Shown: positions 24,705-34,699, numbered from the stretch's first letter. The stretch is 49,503 nt of DNA from Bradyrhizobium sp. (GCF_030697065.1 NZ_JAUYQU010000171.1:1-49503), one strand, 5' to 3'. Translations and numbers: made by a program. Notes: generated by a model from the letters alone, not told the origin.

Positions 24705-25685
24705 ATGCTCGCTTTCACTCTTCGCCGGGTCATCCAGGCGATTGGCGTCATGATCGCGGTCGGGATCATCTCGTTCTCGATGTTTCGTTTCGCGGGCGAT
24801 CCGGTCAACCAGATCGTTTCGCTGGATACGCCGGCCGCCGAGCGCGAGGCCGTGCGCAAGTCGCTCGGGCTCGACGATCCGGTGCCGCTGCAATTCATCC
24901 GCTATTTCGCCAACGCCGCGCAGTTCAAATTCGGGGTTTCCTATCAGTTTCGCCAGCCGGTCTCCAATCTGCTGATGGAGCGGATGCCGGCCACGCTGGA
25001 ACTCGCCGCCTGCGCCACCGTTTTCGCGATGGTGTTCGGCATCCTGATGGGGGTCTATTCGGCGCTGAAACGCGACACATTTCTGGCCAAGGTATTCCAG
25101 GCGGTATCGCTGATCGGGATTTCGCTGCCGACATTCCTGATCGGCATTCTGCTGATCTACCTGTTCGCGGTGGTGCTGGGCTGGCTGCCGTCGTTCGGCC
25201 GCGGCGAGGTGGTGCGGCTGGGCTGGTGGACCACCGGCCTGCTGACGATTTCCGGCCTCAAGGCCCTGATCATGCCTTCGGTCACGCTCGGCCTGTTCCA
25301 GATGACGCTGATCATGCGGCTGGTGCGGGCCGAGATGCTCGAGGTGCTGCGCACCGACTACATCCGCTTCGCACGGGCGCGCGGACTGACGACGCGGGCG
25401 ATCCATTTCGGCCACGCGCTGCGGAACACGCTGGTGCCCGTGATCACCGTCGCCGGCCTGCAGTTTGGCTCGGTTATTGCATTTGCAATCATTACCGAAA
25501 CCGTCTTCCAGTGGCCGGGCATGGGACTGTTGTTCGTACAAGCCGTGCAGAACGTCGATATTCCGATCATGGCCGCCTACCTGCTGATGGTGTCCCTGAT
25601 CTTCGTCACCATCAATCTCGTGGTCGATATTCTCTATACGGTGGTCGATCCGCGGCTGCGCTCCACCCTCCGCCGCCCGACCTGA
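24705..25685 (+). CDS. ABC transporter permease, DppB/OppB type
   Basis: First membrane subunit of the peptide importer, 326 residues. It begins MLAFTLRRVIQAIGVMIAVG, the usual first membrane helix of this type, has about six hydrophobic segments, and carries the coupling-helix EAA-type motif RTDYIRFARARGLTTRAI with the following HALRNTLVPVIT (about residues 221-250). GGTGAAAGGATC is a good ribosome site before ATG 24705. It lies 95 bases after the binding-protein gene and 10 bases before the second permease. Confidence 0.94.
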   Translation: MLAFTLRRVIQAIGVMIAVGIISFSMFRFAGDPVNQIVSLDTPAAEREAVRKSLGLDDPVPLQFIRYFANAAQFKFGVSYQFRQPVSNLLMERMPATLELAACATVFAMVFGILMGVYSALKRDTFLAKVFQAVSLIGISLPTFLIGILLIYLFAVVLGWLPSFGRGEVVRLGWWTTGLLTISGLKALIMPSVTLGLFQMTLIMRLVRAEMLEVLRTDYIRFARARGLTTRAIHFGHALRNTLVPVITVAGLQFGSVIAFAIITETVFQWPGMGLLFVQAVQNVDIPIMAAYLLMVSLIFVTINLVVDILYTVVDPRLRSTLRRPT

Positions 25686-25695
25686 ACCGGAATCC

Positions 25696-26670
25696 ATGAT
25701 GAGCGACGCCGTCGTGCCGCAACCCGTCGAACCGAGCATGCCGCGCCCGCATGCCGGCAGCGGCTGGCTCAGGCGCGCCCTCGACAGCGACGTGTTCTAT
25801 TCGTTCCGGCGATCGCGGATGACGATGGTCGCGGCCGCCGTGACCCTGCTGTTCTTTCTGCTGGCGATCCTGGCGCCGCTATTGGCCGTGCAGAATCCGT
25901 TCGATCCGGCGCAGCTTCAACTGATGAATTCGCGGATCTCGCCGCTGTGGACCGCGGAGGGACAAAGCCCCTTCCTGCTCGGCACCGACGAGCAGGGCCG
26001 CGACGTGTTTTCCGCCATCCTCTACGGCTTGCGGATCTCGCTAACGGTCGGCGTGCTCGGCGTGCTGTTCTCCGGCACGCTCGGCATCGTCCTCGGACTG
26101 ATCGCGGGCTATGTCGGCGGCGCCGTCGACGGCCTGATCATGCGGATCGCCGATGTGCAGCTGACTTTCCCAGCGATCCTGATCGCGCTCCTGATCAACG
26201 GCGTGGTCAAGTCGGTATTCGGCAACAGCCTCGATGCCACCAGCACGCTGGGCGTGCTGGTGTTCGCGATCGGCTTGAGCTTCTGGGTGCAGTATGCCCG
26301 CACCGTGCGCGGCTCGGTCATGGTGGAGAAGAACAAGGATTACGTGGCGGCGGCGCAGCTGATCGGCCTGCCCGCCCCCGTGATCATGCTGCGTCACGTG
26401 CTGCCCAACGCGATGGGACCGATCCTGGTGATCGCCACCATCAACCTCGCGCTCGCCGTCATCACCGAGGCGACGCTGTCGTTCCTGGGCGCCGGCATGC
26501 CCGACACCATGCCCTCGCTCGGCACCCTGATCCGAATCGGCAACAATTACCTGTTCGCGGGCGAGTGGTGGATCGTGGCGTTTCCGGGCCTCGCGTTGGC
26601 GTCGCTGATCCTGGCGATCAACCTGCTCGGCGACTGGTTGCGCGACGCGCTCAACCCGAAACTCCGATGA
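25696..26670 (+). CDS. ABC transporter permease, DppC/OppC type
   Basis: Second membrane subunit of the peptide importer, 324 residues. After a polar N-terminus (about 40 residues) it has the OppC_N-type first helix, LLGTDEQGRDVFSAILYGLR (conserved GTDxxGRDVxS, about residues 95-114), and the EAA-type loop NKDYVAAAQLIGLPAPVIM with HVLPNAMGPILV. It starts 10 bases after the first permease, so they are co-translated. The first of two adjacent Met codons is taken as the start. Confidence 0.94.
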   Translation: MMSDAVVPQPVEPSMPRPHAGSGWLRRALDSDVFYSFRRSRMTMVAAAVTLLFFLLAILAPLLAVQNPFDPAQLQLMNSRISPLWTAEGQSPFLLGTDEQGRDVFSAILYGLRISLTVGVLGVLFSGTLGIVLGLIAGYVGGAVDGLIMRIADVQLTFPAILIALLINGVVKSVFGNSLDATSTLGVLVFAIGLSFWVQYARTVRGSVMVEKNKDYVAAAQLIGLPAPVIMLRHVLPNAMGPILVIATINLALAVITEATLSFLGAGMPDTMPSLGTLIRIGNNYLFAGEWWIVAFPGLALASLILAINLLGDWLRDALNPKLR

Positions 26671-26701
26671 GGTACGCTGCCATCCCCATGCCCGTGATCG
26701 C

Positions 26702-27688
26702 ATGACCGAGCCGGTTCTCTCCGTGCGCAATCTGAAGGTGGAGTTCGTCACCCGCCGCGACACCCTGCGCGCCATCGACGGGGTGTCGTTCGACATCGCC
26801 AAGGGCGAAGTGCTGGGCGTGGTCGGCGAATCCGGCGCCGGGAAATCCGTCACCGGCCTCGCGGTGATCGGCCTGATCGACCGGCCCGGCCGCATTGCCG
26901 GCGGCGAGATCTACCTGTCGGGCATGCGGATCGACAATCTGCCGCCGGAGGAATTGCGCCGTATCCGGGGCAAGCGCATCGGCATGATCTTTCAGGACCC
27001 GCTGACCAGCCTCAACCCGCTGTACCGGATCGGCGACCAGCTGGTCGAGACCATCAGGACCCATCTCAACCTGTCGGAAACGGCAGCACGCAAGCGCGCC
27101 ATCGACCTGCTGGCCGAGGTCGGCATTCCCGCTCCGGAGAAACGCATCGACGCCTATCCGCATGAATTCTCCGGCGGCATGCGCCAACGCGTCGTGATCG
27201 CGCTGGCGATCTGCGCCGAGCCGGAACTGATCATCGCCGACGAGCCGACCACGGCGCTCGACGTTTCGGTGCAGGCCCAGATCATCTCGCTGATCAAGCG
27301 TCTCGGGCGCGATCACGGCACAGCGGTGATGCTGGTCACCCACGACATGGGCGTGATCGCGGAGACCTCCGACCGTGTCGCGGTGATGTATTCCGGCCGC
27401 ATCGCCGAGATCGGCCCGGTGCGGGACGTGGTGCAGAACCCCCTGCATCCCTATGCCAAAGGCCTGATGGGCGCGATCCCGACGCTCGCCAGCGACACCG
27501 ACCGGCTGGTCCAGATCCCGGGCTCGATGCCGCGGCTGTCGGCGATCCCGCCGGGTTGCCCGTTCAATCCGCGCTGCGCCTTCGTGTTCGACCGCTGCCG
27601 GATCGAGCGGCCGGAACCGATCCGGCACGGCACCCAGGCCGTGGCCTGCCACCTCTACGACACCGCCGCGACGGAAACCGCGGCATGA
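26702..27688 (+). CDS. ABC transporter ATPase, DppD/OppD type
   Basis: One of two ATPases that energise the importer; 328 residues. Walker A is GESGAGKS (42-49), the signature motif is FSGGMRQR, Walker B is [12 protein letters not shown], and the H-loop is VTHDMG. The C-terminal oligopeptide_HPY region has [14 protein letters not shown], the cysteine-containing element common in these ATPases and thought to bind a 4Fe-4S cluster in some. Its TGA overlaps the ATG of the partner ATPase (ATGA). Confidence 0.95.
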   Translation: MTEPVLSVRNLKVEFVTRRDTLRAIDGVSFDIAKGEVLGVVGESGAGKSVTGLAVIGLIDRPGRIAGGEIYLSGMRIDNLPPEELRRIRGKRIGMIFQDPLTSLNPLYRIGDQLVETIRTHLNLSETAARKRAIDLLAEVGIPAPEKRIDAYPHEFSGGMRQRVVIALAICAEPELIIADEPTTALDVSVQAQIISLIKRLGRDHGTAVMLVTHDMGVIAETSDRVAVMYSGRIAEIGPVRDVVQNPLHPYAKGLMGAIPTLASDTDRLVQIPGSMPRLSAIPPGCPFNPRCAFVFDRCRIERPEPIRHGTQAVACHLYDTAATETAA

Positions 27689-28686
27689 CCACAGCCCCCT
27701 TCATCGACGTCAGGAACCTGCGTCGTGAGTTCGACGTCTCGAAACCCTGGCTCAACCGGGTGCTCGAGGGCGGCCATCTGGAATTCCTCAAGGCGGTGGA
27801 CGGCGTCACCTTCGACATCCGCAAGGGCGAGACCTTTGCGCTGGTCGGCGAATCCGGCTCCGGCAAGACCACCGTCGCCCGCATGGTGGTCGGTCTGCTG
27901 CCGCCGAGTTCGGGCGAAGTCATCATCGACGGCGTGTCGATGAGCGCCGCCAGGCAAATGCAGGCACGCCAGCAGCTGCGCCGCCGCATCCAGATGATCT
28001 TCCAGGATCCCTATGCCAGCCTCAATCCGCGCTTCCGGGTCGACGCCATCGTCTCTGAGCCGATCCGCGCCTTCGACCTGATCGAAGGCGAGCGCAATAT
28101 CCAGGCGCGGGTCGGCGAACTCCTGTCGCTGGTCGGGCTGCATGCTGACGACGGCTGGAAGTACCCGCACGAATTCTCCGGCGGGCAGCGGCAGCGCATC
28201 GCCATCGCCCGCGCGCTGGCGTCGGAAGCCGAGTTCATCGTCTGCGACGAGCCGACCTCGGCGCTCGATGTCTCGGTGCAGGCGCAGATCCTCAATCTGA
28301 TGCGCGACCTGCAGGACAAGTTCGGTCTCACCTATCTCTTCATCAGCCACAATCTCGCTGTGGTCCGGCACATGGCGAGCCGCATCGGCGTGATGTATCT
28401 CGGCCGCATCGTCGAAATCGCCGAGGGCCGCGAACTCTTCAGCAACCCGCGAATGCCCTACACCAAAATGTTGCTGGGCGCGGTTCCCGATCTCGCAATG
28501 TCCGGCCGCCAGCGGATTCCGGTGCAGGGCGAAATTCCCAATCCGATCGATCCGCCGCCCGGCTGCGCCTTCAACCCACGCTGTCCGCTGGTGTTCGACC
28601 TCTGCCGCAGGCAGGCCCCCGCGCTGATCGACGGGGTTGCCTGCCACGCCGTCAACGATCCGGCCGGCGCCGCCGCGCCAGCCTGA
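27685..28686 (+). CDS. ABC transporter ATPase, DppF/OppF type
   Basis: Second ATPase of the importer; 333 residues. Walker A GESGSGKT (55-62), signature FSGGQRQR, Walker B FIVCDEPTSALD and the C-terminal CAFNPRCPLVFDLCR element are all present. The start at ATG 27685 overlaps the upstream stop; the frame is open further upstream but inside the partner gene. The gamma-glutamyltransferase follows 96 bases later on the same strand. Confidence 0.95.
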   Translation: MTTAPFIDVRNLRREFDVSKPWLNRVLEGGHLEFLKAVDGVTFDIRKGETFALVGESGSGKTTVARMVVGLLPPSSGEVIIDGVSMSAARQMQARQQLRRRIQMIFQDPYASLNPRFRVDAIVSEPIRAFDLIEGERNIQARVGELLSLVGLHADDGWKYPHEFSGGQRQRIAIARALASEAEFIVCDEPTSALDVSVQAQILNLMRDLQDKFGLTYLFISHNLAVVRHMASRIGVMYLGRIVEIAEGRELFSNPRMPYTKMLLGAVPDLAMSGRQRIPVQGEIPNPIDPPPGCAFNPRCPLVFDLCRRQAPALIDGVACHAVNDPAGAAAPA

Positions 28687-28782
28687 TCATGGGAGCAGCA
28701 ATGCGCGCCGGCTTGGTTGGCAGGCCGTCCCTGCTGTGGTCAAGTGCGCAGCACCCCGCGATCTCCGTAAATCTGGATTCCC

Positions 28783-30588
28783 ATGAGCAACATCAATCCC
28801 GATCCCTTCACCACCCGACCGGAAATCGAAGGCACTTTCGGGGTCGTGACCTCCACCCACTGGATCGCCACCGCGGTGGGGATGGGCATTCTGGAGAAGG
28901 GCGGTAACGCCTTCGACGCCGGCGTCGCCACCGCCTTCACGCTGCAGGTGGTGGAGCCGCATCTGAACGGCCCGGGCGGCGACGTGCCGATCATCGTCCA
29001 CGACGTCAGCCGCGCGCGCACCGAGGTGATCTGCGGACAGGGCCCTGCCCCGTCAGGCGCCACCATCGCGCATTACCGCAGCGAAGGCCTCGACATGGTG
29101 CCCGGCACCGGGCTGCTGGCCGCCTGCGTGCCCGGCACCTTCGAATCCTGGATGCTGCTGCTGCGCGACTACGGCACGCTGCGGCTGCGCGACGTGCTGG
29201 AGCCCGCGATCGGATACGCCCGCGACGGCTACCCGCTGGTGGAGCGCGCCGCCGCGACCATCCAGACCGTCGAGAACATGTTCCGCACGCACTGGAAGAC
29301 TTCCGCCGCGGTCTACCTGCCCAACAACGAGGTGCCGAGACCCGGCACGCTGTTTACCAACAGGACGCTGTCGGAAACCTACGCCCGCATCCTGAAGGAA
29401 GCCGAAAGCGCCGGCAGCGACCGCGTCGCGCAGATCGAAGCGGCGCGGCGGGCATGGTCGAAAGGTTTCGTCGCCGAGGCCATCGACAGGTTCTGCCGCA
29501 CCCAGGACATCATGGACGTCAGCGGCTCGCCGCATAGGGGCGTGCTGCGTGGCGACGACATGGCGCGCTGGCAGCCCTCGGTCGAGGCGCCGCTGACCTA
29601 CGATTATGGCCGCTACACCGTCTGCAAGCCCGGGGTCTGGAGCCAGGGCCCCGTGATGCTGCAGCAGCTCGCGCTGCTGAAGGGGTTTGAACTGGACGGG
29701 CTCGATCCCGCCGGTCCCGAGTTCATTCACCGGCAGATCGAGGCCGCCAAGCTGGCCTTTGCCGACCGCGAGAAGTTTTACGGCGATCCCGACTTCAGCG
29801 AGATCCCGATCGCGACGCTGCTGTCGGACGCCTACAATGACGAGCGCCGCAAGCTGATCTCGAAAGACAATGCCTCGCTCGATTTCCTGCCCGGCTCGGT
29901 GGAAGGCTTCGGCTCGGTGGTAAAGCTGCGCCGCCAGGAAGGCCAGCGCGAGGCGGTCGGCGCGATGGGCGCGGGCGAGCCGACCGTCGGCCGCTTCGGC
30001 GAGGTGCGCGGCGACACCGTGCATTTCGACATCATCGACCAGGCCGGCAACATGATCTCGGCGACGCCGTCCGGCGGCTGGCTGCAGTCGTCGCCGGTAA
30101 TCTCCGAACTCGGCTTCTGCCTCGGCAGCCGCGCCCAGATGTTCTGGCTCGAGGACAATCACCCCGCCGCATTGGCGCCGGGCAAGCGCCCGCGCACCAC
30201 GCTCTCGCCCACCATGTGCCTGCGCGACGGCGAACCCTATATGGCCTGGGGTTCGCCCGGCGGCGACCAGCAGGACCAGTGGACCACGCAATTCTTCCTG
30301 CGCCACGTCCACGCCGGCATGAATCTGCAGGAAGCCATCGACGCGCCGGCGTGGCATTCCGAGCATTTCCCGATTTCGTTCTGGCCGCGCACCTCGCGGC
30401 CCGGCGTGCTGGTGGTGGAAGACCGCGTGCCGAAGGCAACCATCGATGTCCTGCAGGGTCGCGGCCATATCGTCGAGACCGGCCCCGCCTGGTCGGAGGG
30501 CCGCCTCACCGCCGCCTCGAAACTCGGCCGCCGCCGCCGCGCCGCCGCCAATCCGAGGGGAATGCAGGGTTACGCGGCGGGACGGTAG
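28783..30588 (+). CDS. Gamma-glutamyltransferase family protein
   Basis: GGT enzymes cleave gamma-glutamyl bonds (glutathione and relatives) after self-processing at a Thr. The 601-residue product has the large-subunit start (GTFGVVTSTHWIATAVGMGI, GGNAFDAGVAT, LNGPGGD) and the processing site RGDTVHFDIID with Thr412 as the expected new N-terminal nucleophile; SATPSGGW follows. It has no signal peptide, unlike periplasmic GGTs, so it should act in the cytoplasm on imported substrate. It closes the peptide-importer operon, an arrangement that recalls glutathione import with degradation. Related GGT-fold acylases and amidases are an alternative, since the family is broad. Confidence 0.88.
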   Translation: MSNINPDPFTTRPEIEGTFGVVTSTHWIATAVGMGILEKGGNAFDAGVATAFTLQVVEPHLNGPGGDVPIIVHDVSRARTEVICGQGPAPSGATIAHYRSEGLDMVPGTGLLAACVPGTFESWMLLLRDYGTLRLRDVLEPAIGYARDGYPLVERAAATIQTVENMFRTHWKTSAAVYLPNNEVPRPGTLFTNRTLSETYARILKEAESAGSDRVAQIEAARRAWSKGFVAEAIDRFCRTQDIMDVSGSPHRGVLRGDDMARWQPSVEAPLTYDYGRYTVCKPGVWSQGPVMLQQLALLKGFELDGLDPAGPEFIHRQIEAAKLAFADREKFYGDPDFSEIPIATLLSDAYNDERRKLISKDNASLDFLPGSVEGFGSVVKLRRQEGQREAVGAMGAGEPTVGRFGEVRGDTVHFDIIDQAGNMISATPSGGWLQSSPVISELGFCLGSRAQMFWLEDNHPAALAPGKRPRTTLSPTMCLRDGEPYMAWGSPGGDQQDQWTTQFFLRHVHAGMNLQEAIDAPAWHSEHFPISFWPRTSRPGVLVVEDRVPKATIDVLQGRGHIVETGPAWSEGRLTAASKLGRRRRAAANPRGMQGYAAGR

Positions 30589-30623
30589 AAGTCAGGCATA
30601 ATCCCGCAACGCGCACACTGCGC

Positions 30624-30652
30624 CCCCTCTCCCGCGCTTGCGGGGGAGGGAA
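30624..30652. terminator. GC-rich hairpin between convergent genes
   Basis: CCCTCTCCCGC and GCGGGGGAGGG form an 11-bp stem with one mismatch-type pairing around a GCTT loop, in the 79-base gap between the gamma-glutamyltransferase and the CnbZ-like gene, which end towards each other. It resembles half of the repeat at 41949-42089. It is followed by AAGAAAAG on the plus strand and lacks a T run there, so a bidirectional end-of-transcript hairpin is plausible but not certain. Confidence 0.5.
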
Positions 30653-30667
30653 GAAAAGCGCTGCGGC

Positions 30668-31411
30668 TCAAATCACCATCTCCCGCAGAACCCTTCGGCA
30701 ATCCATCTCGTATTCGAGATCGATCACCGGCGGCCTCGCAAAATGCCAGATCAGGCCGGAGCGCATCACGCCGCGGCGGACCAGTTCATCGGCGATGACC
30801 GGATGAAAATCGTGCACGGTATAGGCCTGCGCCGCGGTGGTTTCCTTCCAGCCGAATCCGAAGGCGCCGAGACGGGCCTCCATCGAGGCGACGGTGAAGC
30901 GGACCTTTTCCTTCAAACCGTCCGGGCTGACGTCGCGGTAGCGCACGGTGCGCTCGGGATAGGTCCCCGGTCCTCCACGGGATTCGGCGCCGCCGGCGAT
31001 GACGAAACTCGGGCCGGGGTTGCCGCTCGGGCGCGTGAACGAGAAGGCAAAGAACGACGGCTCGGCGGGCGGATCGATCTCCGGACAGACATTGCTGCGC
31101 GCCACCGGATTGGTGGTTCCGTCGAACAGGCCCCATTCCGCCAGCGTCTTGACGTAGTGCTGGTTGAACTTCAGGAAACCGTCCTCGGTGAACGCCGCCG
31201 GCGAGCGCAGTTCGCAGGCGCAGAACGATGTCAGCGGCCGTCCCGCATCCTCGATATATTGCTTGATCAGCGCAAAACCTTCGGCCAGCGGCGGCATCTT
31301 GTCGAAGCGCACGCGCTCGACCTCATAACCGGGGCTGGCGGCAGCACCGCTCGAATACTGAAACACCGCCGGGATGAAGCTGTAATTGCCGGCCGGAAAC
31401 TCTTGCGTCAT
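30668..31411 (-). CDS. 2-aminomuconate deaminase (CnbZ)-like protein
   Basis: A 247-residue soluble protein with no membrane segment. The opening FPAGNYSFIPAVFQYSSGAA and VERVRF look like proteins annotated as 2-amino-5-chloromuconate deaminase (CnbZ), which remove the amino group from ring-cleavage products of aminophenols. I recall this family only from its N-terminal look, so the function is tentative. Other visible features are CACELRSP and the ending ARPPVIDLEYEMDCRR. The ATG at 31409-31411 fits the family start. No ring-cleavage genes are adjacent, so the deaminase role is not supported by context. Confidence 0.55.
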   Translation of the reverse strand: MTQEFPAGNYSFIPAVFQYSSGAAASPGYEVERVRFDKMPPLAEGFALIKQYIEDAGRPLTSFCACELRSPAAFTEDGFLKFNQHYVKTLAEWGLFDGTTNPVARSNVCPEIDPPAEPSFFAFSFTRPSGNPGPSFVIAGGAESRGGPGTYPERTVRYRDVSPDGLKEKVRFTVASMEARLGAFGFGWKETTAAQAYTVHDFHPVIADELVRRGVMRSGLIWHFARPPVIDLEYEMDCRRVLREMVI

Positions 31412-31505
31412 GTCGGTTGCCCCCTGGGTGCTTTCCATGCTGCATGCGGACGCTCCCGGCGTCCCTGCGCTGAAGCACGATAGCACGGGGCAAAACGAAA
31501 GCGAC

Positions 31506-31523
31506 AGCGGACGTCAGTCCGCT
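31506..31523 (-). terminator. Probable terminator of the RND efflux operon
   Basis: A perfect 7-bp stem AGCGGAC/GTCCGCT with a 4-base loop lies 24 bases after the RND pump stop. On the minus strand it is followed by GTCGCTTTCGTTTTG, a T-rich but interrupted run. It is the likely intrinsic end of the TetR-MFP-RND transcript. Confidence 0.65.
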
Positions 31524-31546
31524 GCCGCACAGGGAATAGGGCCTGA

Positions 31547-34500
31547 TCAGGTCGTCTTCAGCGCCTTCGAACCGAGATCGAATTCCTCGATCTCCCGGGT
31601 GCGATCGGATTCGGCGCTGGCGCGGTGATCGGTGGCGATCGCCACATAGACCGCGGGGAGAACGAACAGCGTGAACAGCGTGCCGATCATCATGCCGGAC
31701 ACCACGACCAGACCGATCGAGAACCGGCTCGCCGCACCGGCGCCCGATGCCGTCAGCAGCGGCAGCAGGCCCGTCACCATCGCCGCCGTGGTCATCAGGA
31801 TCGGACGGAGCCGGACCCGTGCCGACATCTCGATCGCCGAACGCTTGTCGAGCCCTTCCTTCAGCTGCAGTTCGTTGGCGAACTCGACCATCAGGATGCC
31901 GTGCTTGCTGATCAGTCCGATCAGGGTCAGCAGCCCGACCTGGGTATAGATGTTGATGGTCGCGAGGCCGAAGAACAACGGCACCAACGCACCCGAGATC
32001 GCCATCGGCACGCTGATCAGGATCACAAGGGGGTCGCGCAGGCTTTCAAACTGCGCCGCCAGCACCAGGAAAATGATGATCAGCGCGAAGCCGAAGGCGA
32101 TGGCGAGCTGGTTGCCCTCCTGCACATATTGCCGGCTGTCCGCCAGATAGTCGTGGCTGTAGCCGGCCGGCAGGTTCTTGGCCTGCCCCTCGAGGAAGTC
32201 CACCGCCTGACCGACGGTCACGCCCGGCATCGGAACCGCCTGGAAGGTGGCGGCGTTCAACTGGTTGTAATGCGTCAGCGCATTGGGATCGGTCGCGGTC
32301 TCGATCGACACCACCGTCGACAGCGGCACCTGCTGGCCCGTGGACGTCGGCACGTAGAAATTCGCCAGCGACTCCGGGGACAGACGCTGCCCGCGCGGCA
32401 CCTGCGGGATCACCTGGTACGATCGCCCCTCGAGGTTGAAGCGGTTGGTGTAATTGCCGCCGAGCAGCGTCGACAGCGTCGTGCCCACCTGGGCCATGGT
32501 GATGCCGAGGTCGTTGGCCTTGGAGCGGTCGATCTTCACCCGCACCACCGGCTGGTTGAAGTCGAGATCGCTGTCGGCGACGATGAACAGCCCGCTCTTG
32601 CGCGCGGCGTCCTTCAGCTTCACCATCTCCTCGTAGATCGCCTGGTAGCCGTTGGTGGAGTTGATCACCATCTGGATCGGCAAGCCGCCCGGACCGCCGG
32701 GCAATGGCGGCAGGTTGAACGCGAACGCGTTGACGCCTTCGATCTTGCTCAACTCGGCCTGCACCAGCGGCTTCAGCTTGAGCGAGGAACGCTCGCGTTC
32801 GTCCCACGGCTTCAGCAGCATGCCGGCGATGCCGTTGCTGGGGCCGGCGGTGCCGTTGATCACGAAGCGCAGGTCGGTCTCGGGAAACGCCGCGAACACC
32901 TTGTCCATCTTGCTGCTGTAGAAATCGGTGTAATCGATATTGGCGTATTTCGGCGCCTTGACGACCGCGAACACGATGCCCTGATCCTCCTCGGGCGCCA
33001 GCTCCTTCGGGGTGTTCTGATAGAGAAACACCACCAGACCGAGGATCGTCACCGCGAACATCGCGGTGATCGGACGATAGTCCAGCGACCGGTCGAGCTG
33101 CCTGCCGTACCAGCGCGTGCTGGCTCCGAATACCTTGTCGACTTTCTGCGCGAACCAGCCGCTCTGCCCATGCTTGAGCAGCACCGAGCACATCATCGGC
33201 GACAGCGTCAGCGCGATCACGCCGGAAACGATCACCGCTCCCGCCAGCGTGAAGGCGAATTCGCGGAACAGCGAACCGGTGAGGCCGCCGAGGAAACCGA
33301 TCGGCGCATAGACCGCGGCCAGCGTGATGGTCATCGAAATCACCGGGCCAACGATCTCGCGCGCGCCCTGCAACGAAGCCTGCACCGGCGATTTGCCCTC
33401 CTCGAGATGGCGGTGGATATTCTCCACCACCACGATGGCGTCGTCGACCACGAGCCCGATCGCCAGCACCATGGCCAGCAGCGTCAGCAGATTGATGCTG
33501 AATCCCATCACCAGCATCAGGCTGCAGACGCCGATCAGCGACAGCGGAATGGTGACGACCGGAATGATCACCGAGCGGAACGAGGCCAGGAACAAAAAGA
33601 TCACCACGACCACGATGCCGACGGCCTCGATCAGCGTCATCTGCACCTCGTCGATCGAGGAGCGAATGAACTTGGTGGAGTCGTAGGCGACCTTCATCTT
33701 GAGCGACGGCGGCAGATTGCGCTCGAGTTCCGGAAACAGCGCGCGGACGCCGGTGACGATGTTGAGCGGATTGCCCTGTGGCGTCGCCTGCACGCCGATG
33801 AAGATCGCGCGCTCGCCGGAGAAGGCGACGCTGGCGTCGGTGCTTTGCGCCGACAGTTCGACCGTGGCGACGTCTTCCAGCCGCACGAAGCCGCCGTCCT
33901 TGGCCTTGACGGTCATGCGCTTGAACTGCTCGACATTCTGCAGGTCGGTGTTGGTCGTTACGTTGGAGACGATGAAATAGCTCTTGGCCTGGCCCGCGGC
34001 GGCCTGGAAATTGTTCGCCCGGATCGCGACCGCGATGTCCTCCGGCGAAACGCCGCGTCCGGCCATCCGCGCGGGGTCGAGCCAGATCCGCATCGCGAAG
34101 GTCTGTCCGCCGAGAATGTCGGCCGATGCCACGCCATCGACGGTGGACAGGATCGGCTGCACCACGCGAGTCAGGTAGTCCGATATCGCCGATCCCGAGA
34201 GTTCATCGCTGGAGAACCCGAGATACATCACCGCCGTGGTCTGCCCGGTCGTCTTGACGATGACCGGATCGTTGGCCTCCCGCGGAATCAGATACCTGAC
34301 CGAGTTCACCTTCGCCATCACTTCGGTCAGCGCCTGGTTGGGGTCGAAGTTCAGCTTGACGTAAACCGAAATCAGGCTCTGGCCCTGGGTCGAGGACGAG
34401 GTGACGTAGTCGACGCCTTCGGCCGACGACACCGCCTGCTCGAGCGGCGTCGTGATGAAGCCCTGCATCAATTGCGGCGACGCGCCGGGATAGACCGTCG

Positions 34501-34642
34501 TCACCGTGATCACGGTGTTCGACAGCTTGGGATATTGCCGGATCGGCAGCGATGTCGCGGCCTTGAAGCCGATCAGCAGGATCAGCAGGCTGACGACCAG
34601 CGACAGCACGGGGCGCTTGATGAAGATATCGGTAAAAGCCAT
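31547..34642 (-). CDS. RND efflux pump inner-membrane transporter (HAE1/AcrB type)
   Basis: A proton-driven multidrug exporter of the inner membrane, 1031 residues, the family size. The start MAFTDIFIKRPVLSLVVSLLI is the usual first helix of the AcrB/MdtB/MexF type. Helix 4 has AIGLVVDDAIVVVENIHRHL with the two Asp of the proton relay (near residues 401-402), and two large periplasmic loops lie between helices 1-2 and 7-8. It follows its membrane fusion protein after 57 bases. No outer-membrane factor gene is nearby, so it must use one encoded elsewhere. Substrate is unknown. Confidence 0.95.
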   Translation of the reverse strand: MAFTDIFIKRPVLSLVVSLLILLIGFKAATSLPIRQYPKLSNTVITVTTVYPGASPQLMQGFITTPLEQAVSSAEGVDYVTSSSTQGQSLISVYVKLNFDPNQALTEVMAKVNSVRYLIPREANDPVIVKTTGQTTAVMYLGFSSDELSGSAISDYLTRVVQPILSTVDGVASADILGGQTFAMRIWLDPARMAGRGVSPEDIAVAIRANNFQAAAGQAKSYFIVSNVTTNTDLQNVEQFKRMTVKAKDGGFVRLEDVATVELSAQSTDASVAFSGERAIFIGVQATPQGNPLNIVTGVRALFPELERNLPPSLKMKVAYDSTKFIRSSIDEVQMTLIEAVGIVVVVIFLFLASFRSVIIPVVTIPLSLIGVCSLMLVMGFSINLLTLLAMVLAIGLVVDDAIVVVENIHRHLEEGKSPVQASLQGAREIVGPVISMTITLAAVYAPIGFLGGLTGSLFREFAFTLAGAVIVSGVIALTLSPMMCSVLLKHGQSGWFAQKVDKVFGASTRWYGRQLDRSLDYRPITAMFAVTILGLVVFLYQNTPKELAPEEDQGIVFAVVKAPKYANIDYTDFYSSKMDKVFAAFPETDLRFVINGTAGPSNGIAGMLLKPWDERERSSLKLKPLVQAELSKIEGVNAFAFNLPPLPGGPGGLPIQMVINSTNGYQAIYEEMVKLKDAARKSGLFIVADSDLDFNQPVVRVKIDRSKANDLGITMAQVGTTLSTLLGGNYTNRFNLEGRSYQVIPQVPRGQRLSPESLANFYVPTSTGQQVPLSTVVSIETATDPNALTHYNQLNAATFQAVPMPGVTVGQAVDFLEGQAKNLPAGYSHDYLADSRQYVQEGNQLAIAFGFALIIIFLVLAAQFESLRDPLVILISVPMAISGALVPLFFGLATINIYTQVGLLTLIGLISKHGILMVEFANELQLKEGLDKRSAIEMSARVRLRPILMTTAAMVTGLLPLLTASGAGAASRFSIGLVVVSGMMIGTLFTLFVLPAVYVAIATDHRASAESDRTREIEEFDLGSKALKTT

Positions 34643-34699
34643 TACAGGCGCTCCGTGGTCGAATTTTGTTTGCGGACCCTCAGACCCGCGCAGAATGGC

